This document shows, in pieces, positions 46,237 through 54,706 of a stretch of 64,000 nucleotides of DNA (within the stretch, counting starts at the first letter, position 1; every line of letters starts with the position of its first letter). This DNA comes from Bernardetiaceae bacterium (GTDB lineage Bacteria; Bacteroidota; Bacteroidia; Cytophagales; Thermoflexibacteraceae). Location: NCBI GenBank assembly GCA_025056255.1, contig JANWVT010000008.1, forward strand, positions 62,001 through 126,000. The letters run 5' to 3'. Both the position numbers and the translations under genes were made by a program. The notes under the pieces were generated by a model. It had not been told where the DNA came from. It was given only the letters and a program-made list of their open reading frames with translations, and made no database searches.

Positions 46237-46267
46237 GCTTGCTACTGTTGTGCGTCATTTTGTCGCC
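46237..46267 (-). repeat. Copy 2 of degenerate dispersed intergenic repeat
   Basis: The reverse complement contains GGCGACAAAATGACGCACAA then CAGTAGCAAG. Same core as the copies at 14636 and 52850. Confidence 0.6.
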
Positions 46268-46412
46268 GTTGCTATTACTGGTGTCTTTACGAACCTTTTA
46301 GCTTGTTGTGCATAGGAAAATGCGAAACGGCATAGTGTTTTTCAGTGCAAAAAATAAAGAGAGAGCTTTGGGTTTAGCTATCTGTTGAGTTGAGGGATAC
46401 AACAGCCAAAAA

Positions 46413-46446
46413 AATCCCGACTGCCTTTGGAAGGGTTGTCGGGATT
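46413..46446 (-). terminator. Intrinsic terminator of the SusC/SusD operon
   Basis: On the minus strand AATCCCGAC and GTCGGGATT form a perfect 9-bp stem with CC/GG continuing inside; a T-tract follows on the minus strand (A-run at 46408-46414 on the plus strand). It lies downstream of susD. Confidence 0.88.
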
Positions 46447-46475
46447 CCTATTTTGTTTGCTAATGTGTTATTAAC

Positions 46476-47765
46476 TCAGCGAAGAGCAAACTCAAAACTG
46501 AGCGGCCAGCGGCGATAGGTATTAGGGCGCTCTGCATTAACTTGACTCCAGCGCCGCCCCCTACCCACATACTCATAGCGAGCGATACGAGATAGTGGGA
46601 ACTCGCTTGGGTTATCGGCAATGGCTCTTGCTTGAGCTTCGGGAACGCCCCAGCTGCGCACTACGTTGAACACGGTAGTGGCGCGGTCTGCCTGACCTAA
46701 TTCTGCCAGCATCAATGCTACTTCCTGCCAACTAATCAAAGGATACAACACTACTGGCGTAATAGCGCCCGGTCCGGGTGGCACGGGAAAGAAGTAATTG
46801 ATGCGGGTTTCTATTGCCACCGATGGGTCAAACCAGTTGACAGGGGCACCTCGGCGGTTTACATCGCCCGGAATGCGATTGGCAATAAAGCTGTCGCTGT
46901 AGTCGTTTACGCGGAAGGAGATATAGTTGACCGCCGGCGGATACAATCCCGGTCCGGTAAGTGCATTGATAACCCGATAGCCTGCTTGTGTAGCTGCATC
47001 GGCAGCCGTATAGCCATTTTGCAGAAAGGCTGCTGCTTGGTTGCGTGTGCCGGTGTCGAAATGTAACATACCAATCAGCGAGTCGCAGAGTTTCTCTCCT
47101 GAGCGGTTAGTGTTTACTAACAGACCGGTAGTGATAGGCGAGCCAGCTATCACCGCATCTGGGGCGGTATTGGCGCTATAAGCCTGAAACTGTTGCTTAG
47201 CCGCTTGCAGGGCAGCAATAGCGCGGTTTTTGGCTTCTTCTGGAGAAAGCAGCGTGCCAGTGCCGGGCTCAGGAGTTTGCTCGTAAAACTTGGCAAAATC
47301 CAAATACATCAGCCCTTCAATCACTTTTGCATTCGCTATTAGCAGGGCTTTGGCTTTGGCGTCTTGCTGTGGATTGCTGCTAAATGTATTTCGTTCAATG
47401 GCAGCCAATGCTTCTATTACTAATGCATGAGCCGTATAGGCGCGGCGTGCATTGGTAGTATTTTGCGAGTTATCAGTAGCTACTACTCCTTCAGACTCTA
47501 TCCGGTTGGCAAAAATGAATTGACCGGCGGCTCCTGTGGCGCGAAGTTCTTCTCTGCCAATGAGGCTGGCTGACCAGCAAATTTGTTGATGTGCTTCAAA
47601 GCCATTTTTGAGTGCATTAGCAACCAGTGCCACAGTACCAGAAGGGTTGGTGGCGTTGGAGGGTGTGATGGCTACAGGGTTGTCTATCACTTTTAGTCTG
47701 TTGCAGCTTGCTAAGCATATGAGCGCTCCCCCTGTCAATATGGCTATGCGATGGATAGTTTTCAT
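46476..47765 (-). CDS. SusD/RagB family outer-membrane lipoprotein (short form)
   Basis: A 429-residue lipoprotein with lipobox LASC (Cys21), the surface lid that hands nutrients to the SusC pore. The helical part (TNARRAYTAHALVIEALAAIERN, AKVIEGLMYLDFAKFYEQ) matches the TPR-like SusD core, and the end WSQVNAERPNTYRRWPLSF resembles the C-terminus of other SusD proteins, which frequently end with LWPIP-like motifs. It is shorter than the usual 500-600 residues. It follows SusC by 14 bp. No glycoside hydrolase or protease adjoins, so the imported substrate is unknown. Confidence 0.82.
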   Translation of the reverse strand: MKTIHRIAILTGGALICLASCNRLKVIDNPVAITPSNATNPSGTVALVANALKNGFEAHQQICWSASLIGREELRATGAAGQFIFANRIESEGVVATDNSQNTTNARRAYTAHALVIEALAAIERNTFSSNPQQDAKAKALLIANAKVIEGLMYLDFAKFYEQTPEPGTGTLLSPEEAKNRAIAALQAAKQQFQAYSANTAPDAVIAGSPITTGLLVNTNRSGEKLCDSLIGMLHFDTGTRNQAAAFLQNGYTAADAATQAGYRVINALTGPGLYPPAVNYISFRVNDYSDSFIANRIPGDVNRRGAPVNWFDPSVAIETRINYFFPVPPGPGAITPVVLYPLISWQEVALMLAELGQADRATTVFNVVRSWGVPEAQARAIADNPSEFPLSRIARYEYVGRGRRWSQVNAERPNTYRRWPLSFEFALR

Positions 47766-47779
47766 GGCTGTTTAAAGTG

Positions 47780-50700
47780 TTAAAATCCGACATTAAGAGA
47801 AAAAGTATAGCTGCGAGGGATACCTGCTTCCCAGAAATCGACGCCGCGCACCCAAGCGTTTTGCTGACCGGCGCCGGAGGTTTCGGACTCGATGTCGTAG
47901 CCTCCCTTATATTTGCTAAATGTAAGCAAGTTAGAGCCTGTTAAGGAAAGGGTTAGCTTTTTGACAAATTTGCCGGGTAGTTTGCTCAGCATGGCTCTGG
48001 GCATGTTGTAACCAACGGTTAAAAAGCGCAACTTGGTAAAACTTGCATCTTGTACCCAGCGGCTGAAATCATCTAAGATGCCACCGTTAGCGGCTGGCGC
48101 TGTCAGTTGAGCAGCTGGGCGGTCCCAGAACTCGTTGTGCATGCGTGTGCCGGGAGCAGCCAAGTCGCGGGCAGTACCGTTGAATCGTTTCAAACCACTT
48201 TTTCCGCCAAACAGTACACGGGCAAAAAGTCCTTTGTAGTCTACTTGGGTATTGATGTTAAAGTCAAACTTTGCAAAGGGCGAGCCTAAGTAGATCTCTT
48301 GTCCGGTGAAAGCAGGTGTCCAAAAACCACTGAGTGGATAACCTTCGCGAATGCGGGCTACGCTGAGCAAACCACCTAATACTTGTGGTACTTGTCCGGG
48401 CTGAGCCGAAATGTTCAAGCTGGTAACTTTGTTTTCCAGCGTGGTGCCCGTAAAGCCAATATTCCAAACCAAGTCTTTGGTTCTCATAATATCGCCGTTA
48501 AGAGAGAACTCAAAGCCGCGATTGTACATCTCTCCTACGTTAACAAGATTATCTGTAAAGCCGCGGTTGGTAGCGGGGTTTACGCCAGAGTTGAGCAACA
48601 AGTCGCGGAATTGTTTATTGTAGAAAGTAATTTCAAAGTTCAATCGTCCTTTAAGCAGCGAACCGTCTATGCCTATTTCAGTTTCAATTTGGGTTTCAGG
48701 TTTTAAATCTCTGTTACCTGGGGTAAGGAAGTTGATAGTAGAAGCGCCGTTGTATCCTCCCGGGTCTAAGCCAAATGTTGGGTTAATGAAGAAGGGAGGA
48801 GGTTGGGTACCAGAAGAACCCACAGCAGCACGCGCCCGAATGTTGTCTTTGATGTTATAGCTAACCGAAGCACGTGGATAGAAGAAAAACTGTTCGCGGA
48901 AAGCAGTACCGCGGTCAAAGCGTCCGCCCAAGTTGACAAACAATTTTTCTTTGAACCCAATAGTTTCGTTGAAATAAATGCCCAATGTATTAACTGGGGT
49001 GCGCAACTCGAAGTTGGAGCCTGCATTGAAGGTTTGATAGCCACCTAAAAACTGCTCGTCGATAGTAGGTACGCGGTTCTGAAAACGTGCATATAGGTAA
49101 GTGCGTAGGTTTTCGTCGTACTGCAAACCAGCAGCAGACTTAACGTATAAGTCTTTGCTGATTTCCCAGGCATGATTAATGCCCAAGGTAAAGGTACTCT
49201 GACGCAGTACTTCTTTGTCAATATCCAAACGACCGGTAGGGAAAAGGCTCACTAAGCCAAAAGGATAAATCATTTTTCCGTCGATGGTACTGTTGTCTAT
49301 GCCTAAGTTAGCATCCACTACTAGGTTTTGCGTGATGTTGTACTTGGCATTAACACTACCGATGATGCGTTGGATGTCATTTTCGCGGCGCAGGGTAGTG
49401 TAGGCTTCTGGCGAAACGATGCCCAAATCTACGCGGGCTGCTTGTGCCGGATTGCGCACTTGCTCTAAGGTCATAAAAGGCATGGCGTTGGAGTTCCGTC
49501 CCCATGCGTTTACAATGAAGAAGCCCGGCGCGCCACCTGGCAACTGTTTGCGTTTGTCGGCAGAGTAGTCGGCATTCACCCGTACTTCAAATTTATTGGT
49601 AGGGCGCGAAGTAACACTTACGCGGAACCCATTGGCACTAAATTCGGTTCCCTTTTGGTGCCCAATATTGTTTTGTGTACTGGCAGAAGCATAATAGCTT
49701 AGTTTGTTGTCGCCCCCTGCCACGCGGAAGGTATGCCTGCTAAACGAGCCTTGCCGAAAAGCAGCGGTCATCCAGTCGTTGCCCAAGTTGCTTTGTTGAA
49801 CAAACTGGTCTATTTCAGCTGCTGTGTAGCGGCGGGCAATGGCTGCTCCGGTTTGGGCTTCGTTCACTAAGTTAGCCCAAGTGCGGATTTCTTCGGCTGT
49901 CCAATTTTTTTTATAGTTCAAAACCCCCCGATGCACTTCGGTAATGCCAGCGTCCATGCTGTATTCGAAAGTAGGCTGTCCGCCGCCGCCGCTTTTGGTT
50001 TTCACCACAATAACGCCCGAAGAGGCGCGTGAGCCATATAGCGAGGCAGCCGCTGCTCCTTTGAGTACTTCAATACTCTCGATGTCTTCGGGATTGAGTG
50101 CTGCCAGTGCGCGCGTACCGTTATTCATACCAAATGAAGCCGAACCAGTGCCATTCACAGCATTGGCACCAGTAGTAACGTTGCGGTTAGAGTTGTCTAA
50201 AAAAATACCGTCCACAATTACCAGTGGCTCAGAAGCACCAATAATAGAGTTGCCGCCTCGTATGCGAAAGCGGAATCCGCCGCCCGGTGTGCCATCAGTA
50301 GAGTAAGTTTCTACTCCGGCTAAGCGCCCTATCAGCGCATCTTCTACCGTAGGAATGGGCAGTTCCTCCAATGTGCGAGTGCTGATGTTAGCGCGCGAAG
50401 TTCCCAATTCTTTCTGCTTAGTTTGCACTGCCAAACCTGTTACTACAATATCTTCCAAATATAAGTCAGTACTTTCCAATGCAAAATCAAACGTCTTGGT
50501 TTCATTGGCAGCTACGTTTACAGCAACTTCCTTTTCTTTAAAGCCGACACTTCTGATAACCAAAGTTACGGACTTTCCAGCAGGCACACCGCTCAGCCGA
50601 TACTGACCCGCAATATCTGTGGCTGTTCCAATGGTAGTACCTTTCACTTGCACAGTAGCACCTACCAACGGCTCGTTGTCTGCCGCATTGGTAATTTTGC

Positions 50701-50791
50701 CGGTAATGGTTCCCGACTGTGCCCAAAGCCACTGTGGCAACGCCAGCAATAGCCATGCGAAGAGGTGACGCCGTAGTTTTTCCATGTTCAT
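47780..50791 (-). CDS. SusC/RagA family TonB-dependent outer-membrane receptor
   Basis: About 1,003 residues. The signal peptide (HLFAWLLLALPQWLWAQ) is followed by a CarboxypepD_reg-like domain (GTITGKITNAADNEPLVGATVQVKG), a plug domain with VEDALIGRLAGVET, SIIGASEPLVIVDG and IEVLKGAAAASLYGSRASSGVI, then the 22-strand barrel ending ...FSLNVGF, with the terminal aromatic residue needed for barrel assembly. Imports large substrates using TonB energy with the downstream SusD protein. ATG 50791 (MNMEKLRRH) or 50785 is the better start than 50824. The divergent CpcT-like gene starts 120 bp away. Confidence 0.95.
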   Translation of the reverse strand: MNMEKLRRHLFAWLLLALPQWLWAQSGTITGKITNAADNEPLVGATVQVKGTTIGTATDIAGQYRLSGVPAGKSVTLVIRSVGFKEKEVAVNVAANETKTFDFALESTDLYLEDIVVTGLAVQTKQKELGTSRANISTRTLEELPIPTVEDALIGRLAGVETYSTDGTPGGGFRFRIRGGNSIIGASEPLVIVDGIFLDNSNRNVTTGANAVNGTGSASFGMNNGTRALAALNPEDIESIEVLKGAAAASLYGSRASSGVIVVKTKSGGGGQPTFEYSMDAGITEVHRGVLNYKKNWTAEEIRTWANLVNEAQTGAAIARRYTAAEIDQFVQQSNLGNDWMTAAFRQGSFSRHTFRVAGGDNKLSYYASASTQNNIGHQKGTEFSANGFRVSVTSRPTNKFEVRVNADYSADKRKQLPGGAPGFFIVNAWGRNSNAMPFMTLEQVRNPAQAARVDLGIVSPEAYTTLRRENDIQRIIGSVNAKYNITQNLVVDANLGIDNSTIDGKMIYPFGLVSLFPTGRLDIDKEVLRQSTFTLGINHAWEISKDLYVKSAAGLQYDENLRTYLYARFQNRVPTIDEQFLGGYQTFNAGSNFELRTPVNTLGIYFNETIGFKEKLFVNLGGRFDRGTAFREQFFFYPRASVSYNIKDNIRARAAVGSSGTQPPPFFINPTFGLDPGGYNGASTINFLTPGNRDLKPETQIETEIGIDGSLLKGRLNFEITFYNKQFRDLLLNSGVNPATNRGFTDNLVNVGEMYNRGFEFSLNGDIMRTKDLVWNIGFTGTTLENKVTSLNISAQPGQVPQVLGGLLSVARIREGYPLSGFWTPAFTGQEIYLGSPFAKFDFNINTQVDYKGLFARVLFGGKSGLKRFNGTARDLAAPGTRMHNEFWDRPAAQLTAPAANGGILDDFSRWVQDASFTKLRFLTVGYNMPRAMLSKLPGKFVKKLTLSLTGSNLLTFSKYKGGYDIESETSGAGQQNAWVRGVDFWEAGIPRSYTFSLNVGF

Positions 50792-50881
50792 ACAATTGAT
50801 GGGTTGAAGATTTGCAGATGTCATGCTTAAAATTAATTAACCTCATTAACAATTTCATCTTTTTGAAGCAGTAAATTTTCA

Positions 50882-50889
50882 TAAATTTG
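50882..50889 (+). promoter_or_regulatory. -7 element upstream of the CpcT-like gene
   Basis: TAAATTTG matches TAnnTTTG, 21 bp before the start codon at 50911. A TTG at 50863-50865 gives a 16-base spacing, slightly short of typical. Confidence 0.45.
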
Positions 50890-50910
50890 TTTACACTTAT
50901 CTGCCGAAGT

Positions 50911-51900
50911 ATGAAAATGAGAACGCTGATAATAGTAACAGCTGTCCTTGTGCCTGTTTTTCAAGCCTTTGCCCAAAAACACAAGCCAAAATATTCACTC
51001 CAACAAGACTTGGACACCATGATGGTATGGTTCACAGGCGAGTTTGACAACTTCTTGCAAGTGTGGATGGAAAAACGCGACTCAGCAAAGCCTGAGCTGA
51101 TTCACGAACACATCCATTCTATTTTTGCACCTGTGCAAGTGCCGGCATTTGGTAAGCACGTGTTCTATGTGAAGCAATACATGGATGGCAACCCTAAGAA
51201 AATTTACCGCCAGCGCTTGTATAGTTTTGGCATTGATGCAGCCGAACAAGCCATCCGATTAGATATTTACAGTTTCCCAGTGGATAGCCTTTACTACGAC
51301 GCACACTTACAGCCCGAGAAATTATACCGTTTAATTCCACAAGAACTCACTACTACGCCCGGTTGCGGTGTTTTCTGGAAACGCTACGGCGACCATTTTA
51401 TCGGCTACATGAAGCCTAAGGCGTGCAGTGTGGTATCTAAACGAACTGGCAAGCGAATCTATATCACCGATAGTCTCAAACTCACCCGTCATGCAATCTG
51501 GATTCGCGACGAAGCCGAAGATGAAGACGGCAACTATGTGTTCGGACACAAGGGCAAAATTCCCCACAAACTCAAACGCGTTGCTTACTACTCCGCATGG
51601 ATGGTTGTGCAAAATCCTTTGCAACAAAATCAGTACTATACCATGCGCAACTTGCGCTTACACAATCAGGGCGACAAGGTACGTTTTGTTACTGAAAAAG
51701 GCGAGCCAACCAAATACTGGCTCGAACTTGCCGAAGTTGTGTATGGCAAAGACCTCAACGTGCTCAAATTAGCCATTTATGAAGAAGGCAAGTCCGAAGC
51801 TATTGCCTACACGTGGGGAACCCCTGATGCAAAGCGTTTAGGAATTAATATGCGCAGTTTACAAGCAGGTGTTACTTTGTTAGACTCAACTCAAAAATAG
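50911..51900 (+). CDS. CpcT/CpeT-like chromophore lyase family protein, exported
   Basis: A 329-residue protein with a signal peptide (MKMRTLIIVTAVLVPVFQAFAQ). The body matches the CpcT/CpeT fold: DLDTMMVWFTGEFDN, HSIFAPVQVPAFGKHVFYVKQYMDG, IYRQRLYSFGIDA, GCGVFWKRYGDHFIGYMKPKACSVV. In cyanobacteria this family attaches bilins to phycobiliproteins; in non-phototrophic Bacteroidota the members are exported and of unknown role, possibly binding another hydrophobic ligand. It is followed two bases later by the Tat-exported TIM-barrel gene, implying a joint function. Confidence 0.82.
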   Translation: MKMRTLIIVTAVLVPVFQAFAQKHKPKYSLQQDLDTMMVWFTGEFDNFLQVWMEKRDSAKPELIHEHIHSIFAPVQVPAFGKHVFYVKQYMDGNPKKIYRQRLYSFGIDAAEQAIRLDIYSFPVDSLYYDAHLQPEKLYRLIPQELTTTPGCGVFWKRYGDHFIGYMKPKACSVVSKRTGKRIYITDSLKLTRHAIWIRDEAEDEDGNYVFGHKGKIPHKLKRVAYYSAWMVVQNPLQQNQYYTMRNLRLHNQGDKVRFVTEKGEPTKYWLELAEVVYGKDLNVLKLAIYEEGKSEAIAYTWGTPDAKRLGINMRSLQAGVTLLDSTQK

Positions 51901-51902
51901 AT

Positions 51903-52790
51903 ATGACACGCAGAAGAAAAGCGATTCAACTCATGGCAGCAGGAGCTGCAGCTATGTTCTCTGCTGATGCAATTGCACAGCACATCAATGAAAATGGGGC
52001 AATACTCAATAAACAACTGGGAGGAAATATTCGTCATTCGGTTTCGCGTTGGTGTTACAGCAATTTTTCCTTAGAAGAACTTTGTATAGCAGCCAAACGA
52101 TTGGGTATTGAATCGGTAGAATTGCTCAATGTAGAAGAACTGCCAGTTGTGAAAAGGCATGACTTAACTTGCGGCATGGTTTCTGCCATACGTGGTGGCT
52201 TCGGTATTACCAGAGGCTGGAACAAAATAGAAAACCACGAAGGACTTATAAAGCTATATGCTGACTTGCTGATTCCTGAAACTGCAAAAGCCGGCATGAC
52301 TAACCTCATCTGCTTTTCGGGAAATCGTGAAGGAATGAGCGACGAGCAGGGTCTCAAAAATTGTGCTATAGGGCTGCAAAAAATTATTCCATTGGCAGAA
52401 AAGCACAAAGTAACCTTAGTGATGGAACTGCTCAACAGCAAAGTTGACCACAAAGACTACATGTGCGACCGCACCGCTTGGGGGGTAGAGTTGTGTAAAA
52501 TGGTTGGCTCAGAAAACTTTAAGCTCCTGTACGATATCTATCACATGCAAATTATGGAAGGCGATATTATTCGCACCATTCGCGAAAATTACATGTACTT
52601 TGCTCACTATCATACCGGAGGCGTGCCTGGTCGCAACGAGATAGACCATACACAAGAACTCAACTATCCTGCTATTATGCGTGCCATTGTGGAAACTGGC
52701 TACAAAGGATTAGTAGGGCAAGAGTTTATCCCTAAAAATCCAGACAAGTTGCTCTCTTTGGAACAAGCGATTAAAATCTGTACGGTGTAA
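51903..52790 (+). CDS. Tat-exported xylose isomerase-like TIM-barrel protein (hydroxypyruvate isomerase family)
   Basis: A 295-residue sugar-phosphate isomerase/AP-endonuclease-2 fold protein. A twin-arginine signal (TRRRKAIQLMAAGAAAMFSADAIA) sends it folded to the periplasm. Metal and substrate residues of the family are visible: Glu in VTLVMELLNSK, LLYDIYHMQIMEGD, HYHTGGVPGRNEID and GLVGQEFIP. The family includes hydroxypyruvate isomerase and periplasmic sugar epimerases; substrate cannot be set. It follows the CpcT-like gene by two bases. Confidence 0.85.
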   Translation: MTRRRKAIQLMAAGAAAMFSADAIAQHINENGAILNKQLGGNIRHSVSRWCYSNFSLEELCIAAKRLGIESVELLNVEELPVVKRHDLTCGMVSAIRGGFGITRGWNKIENHEGLIKLYADLLIPETAKAGMTNLICFSGNREGMSDEQGLKNCAIGLQKIIPLAEKHKVTLVMELLNSKVDHKDYMCDRTAWGVELCKMVGSENFKLLYDIYHMQIMEGDIIRTIRENYMYFAHYHTGGVPGRNEIDHTQELNYPAIMRAIVETGYKGLVGQEFIPKNPDKLLSLEQAIKICTV

Positions 52791-52849
52791 ACAACCAAGC
52801 AATTTCTAACTGAGTAATATAGCAACTTGGCATATTCTATGCCATTGCA

Positions 52850-52878
52850 TGCTGCTGTTGTTGGCGTCTTTTGCCGCC
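52850..52878 (-). repeat. Copy 3 of degenerate dispersed intergenic repeat
   Basis: The reverse complement contains GGCGGCAAAAGACGCCAACA then ACAGCAGCATG. It sits beside a 7-bp hairpin. Confidence 0.6.
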
Positions 52879-53247
52879 GTTATTTGCCTTTTCACGAACA
52901 AGTTGTGCTGTGTGCATGCCACAGAGGTTAGCTGCCAGCAAACCTATTGGCTTGTTGCTCCCATTGAGCATCCATAGCTTTGGAAATAGTTGTGGTAGCA
53001 ATAGGTTGTTTGTAGAAACACAAGCAACAGCAACAGAGATAGTACTTTTCCAACACTCAATCAATAGCTTCCATTCACTCGTTGCAATGCTTCCGCTTTG
53101 GTTTTATAATTTGATTTGCCTCAAACAAGAGGCACTTTTTTCAATTCAGAGCGGCTGTTGTGGTTGCTGTGTGCTTTTATTGATTTGAAGCATAAAATTG
53201 TAGTATTTCAACACACGATTTTTTTATCAAAAACGTATCTGATATAT

Positions 53248-53256
53248 AAGGAGGTG
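53248..53256 (+). promoter_or_regulatory. Shine-Dalgarno sequence AAGGAGGTG
   Basis: A perfect anti-16S match with seven bases between it and the ATG at 53264. Strong SD sequences are rare in Bacteroidota, and the other starts inspected here lack one. Confidence 0.75.
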
Positions 53257-53263
53257 TCTGTTT

Positions 53264-53692
53264 ATGGAACTGTACCAAAACACATATGTCAAAATTTTAC
53301 TTGATAATGTACATCGCATCATTGAAATGGCGTGGTCTGCTCAGGCACCTGAGATGGAAGACGAAGATTTTAAGCAGATTTTTTTGACCTATGCTGCATT
53401 AACCGAACAGTATAACCCTATGGCGTTGCTGGTGCACAACCAGTCGGTTCCCTATGTAGTGAGACCTCATTTACAAGAGTGGTTAGACCAAAATATTACG
53501 CCTCGTACCATACAAGCCGGGCTAAATTTTGTAGCTATTGTAGTAGTGGGCAATGATATTTTAGCAAAAGTAGCCTCAGAACTGCTGATGCAAGAGCCCA
53601 ATACTCGAAAGCTGCAAACGCGCTTTTTTGACGATGTAGCCGTAGCTCGCAAATGGCTGATTGTACAAACTGGCTTGCTGTTGAAAAAGTAA
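53264..53692 (+). CDS. STAS/SpoIIAA-like protein of unknown function
   Basis: A 142-residue soluble protein resembling a family of Cytophagales proteins with a SpoIIAA/STAS-like alpha/beta fold: DEDFKQIFLTYAALTEQYNPMALLVHNQS, VVRPHLQEWLDQNITPRTIQAG and RFFDDVAVARKWL at the end. STAS-like proteins often act in partner switching with kinases and PP2C phosphatases, such as the SpoIIE-type phosphatase at 5138; that link is inference only. It has an unusually strong Shine-Dalgarno. Confidence 0.65.
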   Translation: MELYQNTYVKILLDNVHRIIEMAWSAQAPEMEDEDFKQIFLTYAALTEQYNPMALLVHNQSVPYVVRPHLQEWLDQNITPRTIQAGLNFVAIVVVGNDILAKVASELLMQEPNTRKLQTRFFDDVAVARKWLIVQTGLLLKK

Positions 53693-53775
53693 GTAAGAAC
53701 TTTGGCGTTAGCAGGCTAAGTTTGCACTACCGTGCCAAAATAAAATATTCTTTCCTTTTGCCGACGCGATTGGGC

Positions 53776-54615
53776 TTATTTGAGCATGTTGAGTAGCAAA
53801 GTCAGTTTATTTTTTAATTGCCGTCTGTCTACAATAAAATCCAGAAAGCCATGTTCCAGTAAAAATTCTGCTGTTTGAAACCCTTTTGGCAAGTCTTTTC
53901 CGATGGTTTCGCGGATAACGCGCGGTCCGGCAAAGCCAATAAGCGCTCCCGGCTCAGCAATATTAAAGTCGCCTAACATGGCAAAAGAAGCTGAAACGCC
54001 TCCGGTAGTAGGGTCTGTCATGAGAGAGATGTAGGGGATGCGTGCTTCATTTAATAGGGCAAGTTTAGCAGCCGTTTTTGCCATTTGCATTAGCGAGAAG
54101 CCGGCTTCCATCATGCGTGCACCGCCCGAGCGGGAGATAATCAGCAGCGGATAGCGGAGTTCCAAAGCCGTGTCAATGGCACGAGCAATTTTCTCGCCTA
54201 CTACCGAACCCATTGAGCCGCCGATAAAATCGAAATCCATGCAAGCAATCACAATGTCTATGTTGTTCATTTTTCCATAGGCGGCACGGGCAGCGTCGTT
54301 GAGTCCTGTTTTGGCACGGCTTTCTTGCAAGCGCTCAAGATATGATTTAGTATCGACAAAATGGAGCGGGTCGCCGGCTAATAAATCGGGGGCAATTTCG
54401 GTGAACTCGTTCCGGTCAAATAAAATTTCAAAATATTCACGCGAGCCTATTTTCATGTGATAGCCGTCTTCGGGGCTCACATAACAGTTGTTTTTGAGCT
54501 CCTTCATGTGAATGATTTTGCCGGTTGGGGTTTTAAACCACAATCCGTTAGGAGCATCTTTTTTTTCTGCAGTGGGGGTAGTGATGTTTTTTTCGGAACG
54601 TCTAAACCAACTCAT
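53776..54615 (-). CDS. accD: acetyl-CoA carboxylase carboxyltransferase subunit beta, without zinc ribbon
   Basis: A 279-residue carboxyltransferase beta subunit. It transfers the carboxyl group from biotin to acetyl-CoA to make malonyl-CoA. The carboxylase domain is intact: [48 protein letters not shown] and [17 protein letters not shown]. The N-terminal zinc ribbon of the E. coli protein is replaced: the first CxxC position reads TPTG and the second SPED, leaving only one Cys nearby. The start MSWFRR (54615) is typical. A hairpin separates it from the upstream aldolase gene on the same strand. Confidence 0.93.
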   Translation of the reverse strand: MSWFRRSEKNITTPTAEKKDAPNGLWFKTPTGKIIHMKELKNNCYVSPEDGYHMKIGSREYFEILFDRNEFTEIAPDLLAGDPLHFVDTKSYLERLQESRAKTGLNDAARAAYGKMNNIDIVIACMDFDFIGGSMGSVVGEKIARAIDTALELRYPLLIISRSGGARMMEAGFSLMQMAKTAAKLALLNEARIPYISLMTDPTTGGVSASFAMLGDFNIAEPGALIGFAGPRVIRETIGKDLPKGFQTAEFLLEHGFLDFIVDRRQLKNKLTLLLNMLK

Positions 54616-54664
54616 CGCTCTTGCTTGCTCTATGGTTGTGTTGAGAAATAACATTAAAGGAAAC

Positions 54665-54695
54665 GCCTGTGAAAAGCAACTTCGCTTTCACAGGC
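54665..54695 (-). terminator. Hairpin between fba and accD
   Basis: GCCTGTGAAAAGC and GCTTTCACAGGC form a 12-bp stem with one bulged base and a 6-base loop. On the minus strand the tail is only moderately T-rich (GTTTCCTTT), so it may be a partial terminator inside the operon. Confidence 0.65.
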
Positions 54696-54706
54696 AATCA
54701 TCATTA

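Larger units (their letters stand above)
46050..46475. other. 426-bp spacer with terminators and a repeat element
   Basis: Contains the ferritin terminator (46121-46155), one copy of the degenerate repeat near 46237-46267 and the susD terminator (46413-46446). No gene is supported. Confidence 0.6.
52791..53263. other. 473-bp spacer with repeat-like DNA
   Basis: No gene is supported. A perfect 7-bp hairpin (TGGCATA, ttc, TATGCCA) lies at 52828-52844, adjacent to a copy of the degenerate repeat at 52850-52878 whose other copies are near 14636 and 46237. Confidence 0.5.
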
